DNA of 6,424 nucleotides from an uncultured Acetatifactor sp. (GTDB lineage Bacteria > Bacillota > Clostridia > Lachnospirales > Lachnospiraceae), in NCBI GenBank assembly GCA_910586515.1, contig CAJUGL010000101.1:1-6424 (forward strand). The letters run 5' to 3'. Positions 5,922-6,424 of this stretch are shown here, one piece after another; the first letter of the stretch is position 1, and every line of letters begins with the position of its first letter. The notes beneath the pieces were generated by a model that ran no database searches, was not told the origin of the DNA, and saw nothing but the letters and a program-made list of their open reading frames with translations. A program made the translations under genes and the position numbers.

Positions 5922-6383
5922 TTACAACTTCCTTATCGGGAAAAATATATACCCTTTCCCGGTCTGTGGGCAAATAAAATCGTGGACAGCCCCTGCCAAT
6001 GGAATATCATTCTCTTTCAGATATTGTATGACTTCCGGGAAAATACCATCGTTTTCACATTCTACATAGATATATTCATAGCCGGGAATCACCCATTTGA
6101 TCCAGCCGTCAGGGGCCTCGGCATCCTCATTGCATTCTACTCCCGCAAGATAAAGTCCTTGATGAAAGTCTTTCCAGGGCTGGAAAGACCGGGAAAAATC
6201 GGACATTGCACCCCATATTCCACAGATGTTCCCGTTTTCATCCTTCTTTGCTAAATGCGCAACTTCTCCAAAATGGGAATTTGCATCATCCCATAGCTTT
6301 TGGATAAAGCCCGCACCGTCTAAGGTTGATCCCTCTTTGCCTATTACAATAAAGGATTCTTTTTTGCATTTTTCGATTTTCAT
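5922..6383 (-). CDS. GyrI-like / AraC effector-binding-domain protein
   Basis: This 153-residue soluble protein consists of a single GyrI-like (AraC C-terminal effector-binding) domain with no DNA-binding domain attached. Recognisable stretches are ESFIVIGKEGST (9-20), CGIWGAMSDF (54-63), GLYLAGVEC (76-84), the PDGWIKWVIPGYEYIYVE strand pair (91-108), and GAVHDFICPQTGKGYIFFPI (131-150) closing the fold. Length matches stand-alone members, so it appears complete. ATG 6383 is preceded by AAGGGAGT (6400-6393) with a 9-nt spacer. Proteins of this fold bind small, often cationic or aromatic drug-like molecules. Some act as fused transcription-factor sensors, some bind gyrase, and some stand-alone members hydrolyse cyclopropane genotoxins; which applies here cannot be told from sequence alone. 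The gene points toward the ABC operon and is convergent with it. Its promoter must lie near or beyond the right edge. Confidence 0.85.
   Translation of the reverse strand: MKIEKCKKESFIVIGKEGSTLDGAGFIQKLWDDANSHFGEVAHLAKKDENGNICGIWGAMSDFSRSFQPWKDFHQGLYLAGVECNEDAEAPDGWIKWVIPGYEYIYVECENDGIFPEVIQYLKENDIPLAGAVHDFICPQTGKGYIFFPIRKL
6168..6189. repeat. Perfect 10-2-10 palindrome inside the GyrI-like gene
   Basis: GTCTTTCCAG (6168-6177) and CTGGAAAGAC (6180-6189) are exact inverted copies around GG. The palindrome lies within codons for the region around SFQPWKDF (residues 66-73) of the GyrI-like protein. It would form a strong hairpin in the mRNA or could be a protein-binding site, but it may simply be a coincidence of codon choice. 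Confidence 0.6.
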
Positions 6384-6424
6384 TGATTTGTTACTCCCTT
6401 CGCTTTATGTTTCATTTCATTTTA

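Noticed and set aside
5696..6069. Two plus-strand open frames (5696-5977 and 5764-6069)
   Set aside because: Both lie antisense to the GyrI-like gene and its downstream relic, where coding sense is on the minus strand.
1..6424. An integrated element with visible ends, CRISPR array or tRNA in the window
   Set aside because: I found no terminal repeats, target-site duplications, spaced repeat array, transposase or integrase gene, or tRNA-like cloverleaf.

Overview
The window looks like an accessory region of a low-to-mid GC Gram-positive genome, most likely Clostridia (Lachnospiraceae-like). This is inferred from strong AGGAGG-type ribosome binding sites, the protein families present and their codon use. 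By eye the central operon is more GC-rich than both flanks. No complete mobile element, tRNA, rRNA or CRISPR array is visible.

Left flank (1-440). The first four codons of a leftward gene (start codon at 12-10) and its ribosome binding site sit at the very edge. Behind them lies a perfect 13-bp inverted repeat (36-48/90-102). A well-formed rightward promoter (141-169) is followed by a perfect 8-2-8 palindrome (173-190). Next comes a SpoVT/AbrB-type antitoxin gene (216-415) broken by an internal, frame-shifting deletion. Its C-terminal codons survive in another frame, and the TGA overlaps an ATG in the ATGA arrangement typical of toxin-antitoxin pairs, but the toxin is gone.

Centre (441-5489). 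A four-gene rightward module reads: OmpR-family response regulator (441-1112), membrane histidine kinase with HAMP domain (1100-2206), ABC ATPase (2314-2988) and an 834-residue FtsX/MacB-type permease with two extracellular domains (2985-5489). Three junctions are overlapping or very tight. The exception is a 107-bp gap before the ATPase, which holds a tandem CTTGAG-N5-CTTGAG repeat, probably the regulator's own binding site, and a leader that can fold over the ATPase ribosome binding site. The likely logic is that the kinase senses an envelope or peptide-antibiotic signal and the phosphorylated regulator switches on the ATPase-permease pair. The only clear promoter upstream of the regulator is the orphaned antitoxin promoter, so the sensor genes may be transcribed from it. 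A hairpin directly follows the permease stop.

Right flank (5490-6424). A leftward two-gene unit: an intact 153-residue GyrI-like/AraC effector-binding-domain protein (6383-5922), followed 16 bp later by a decayed gene of unknown function (5905 to about 5576) with a lost start and at least one frameshift. The frameshift lies in a run of seven A that also forms an A AAA AAC slippery heptamer.

The central module is a recognisable type of system. What stands out is its placement behind a toxin-antitoxin relic and the regulatory structure inside it.
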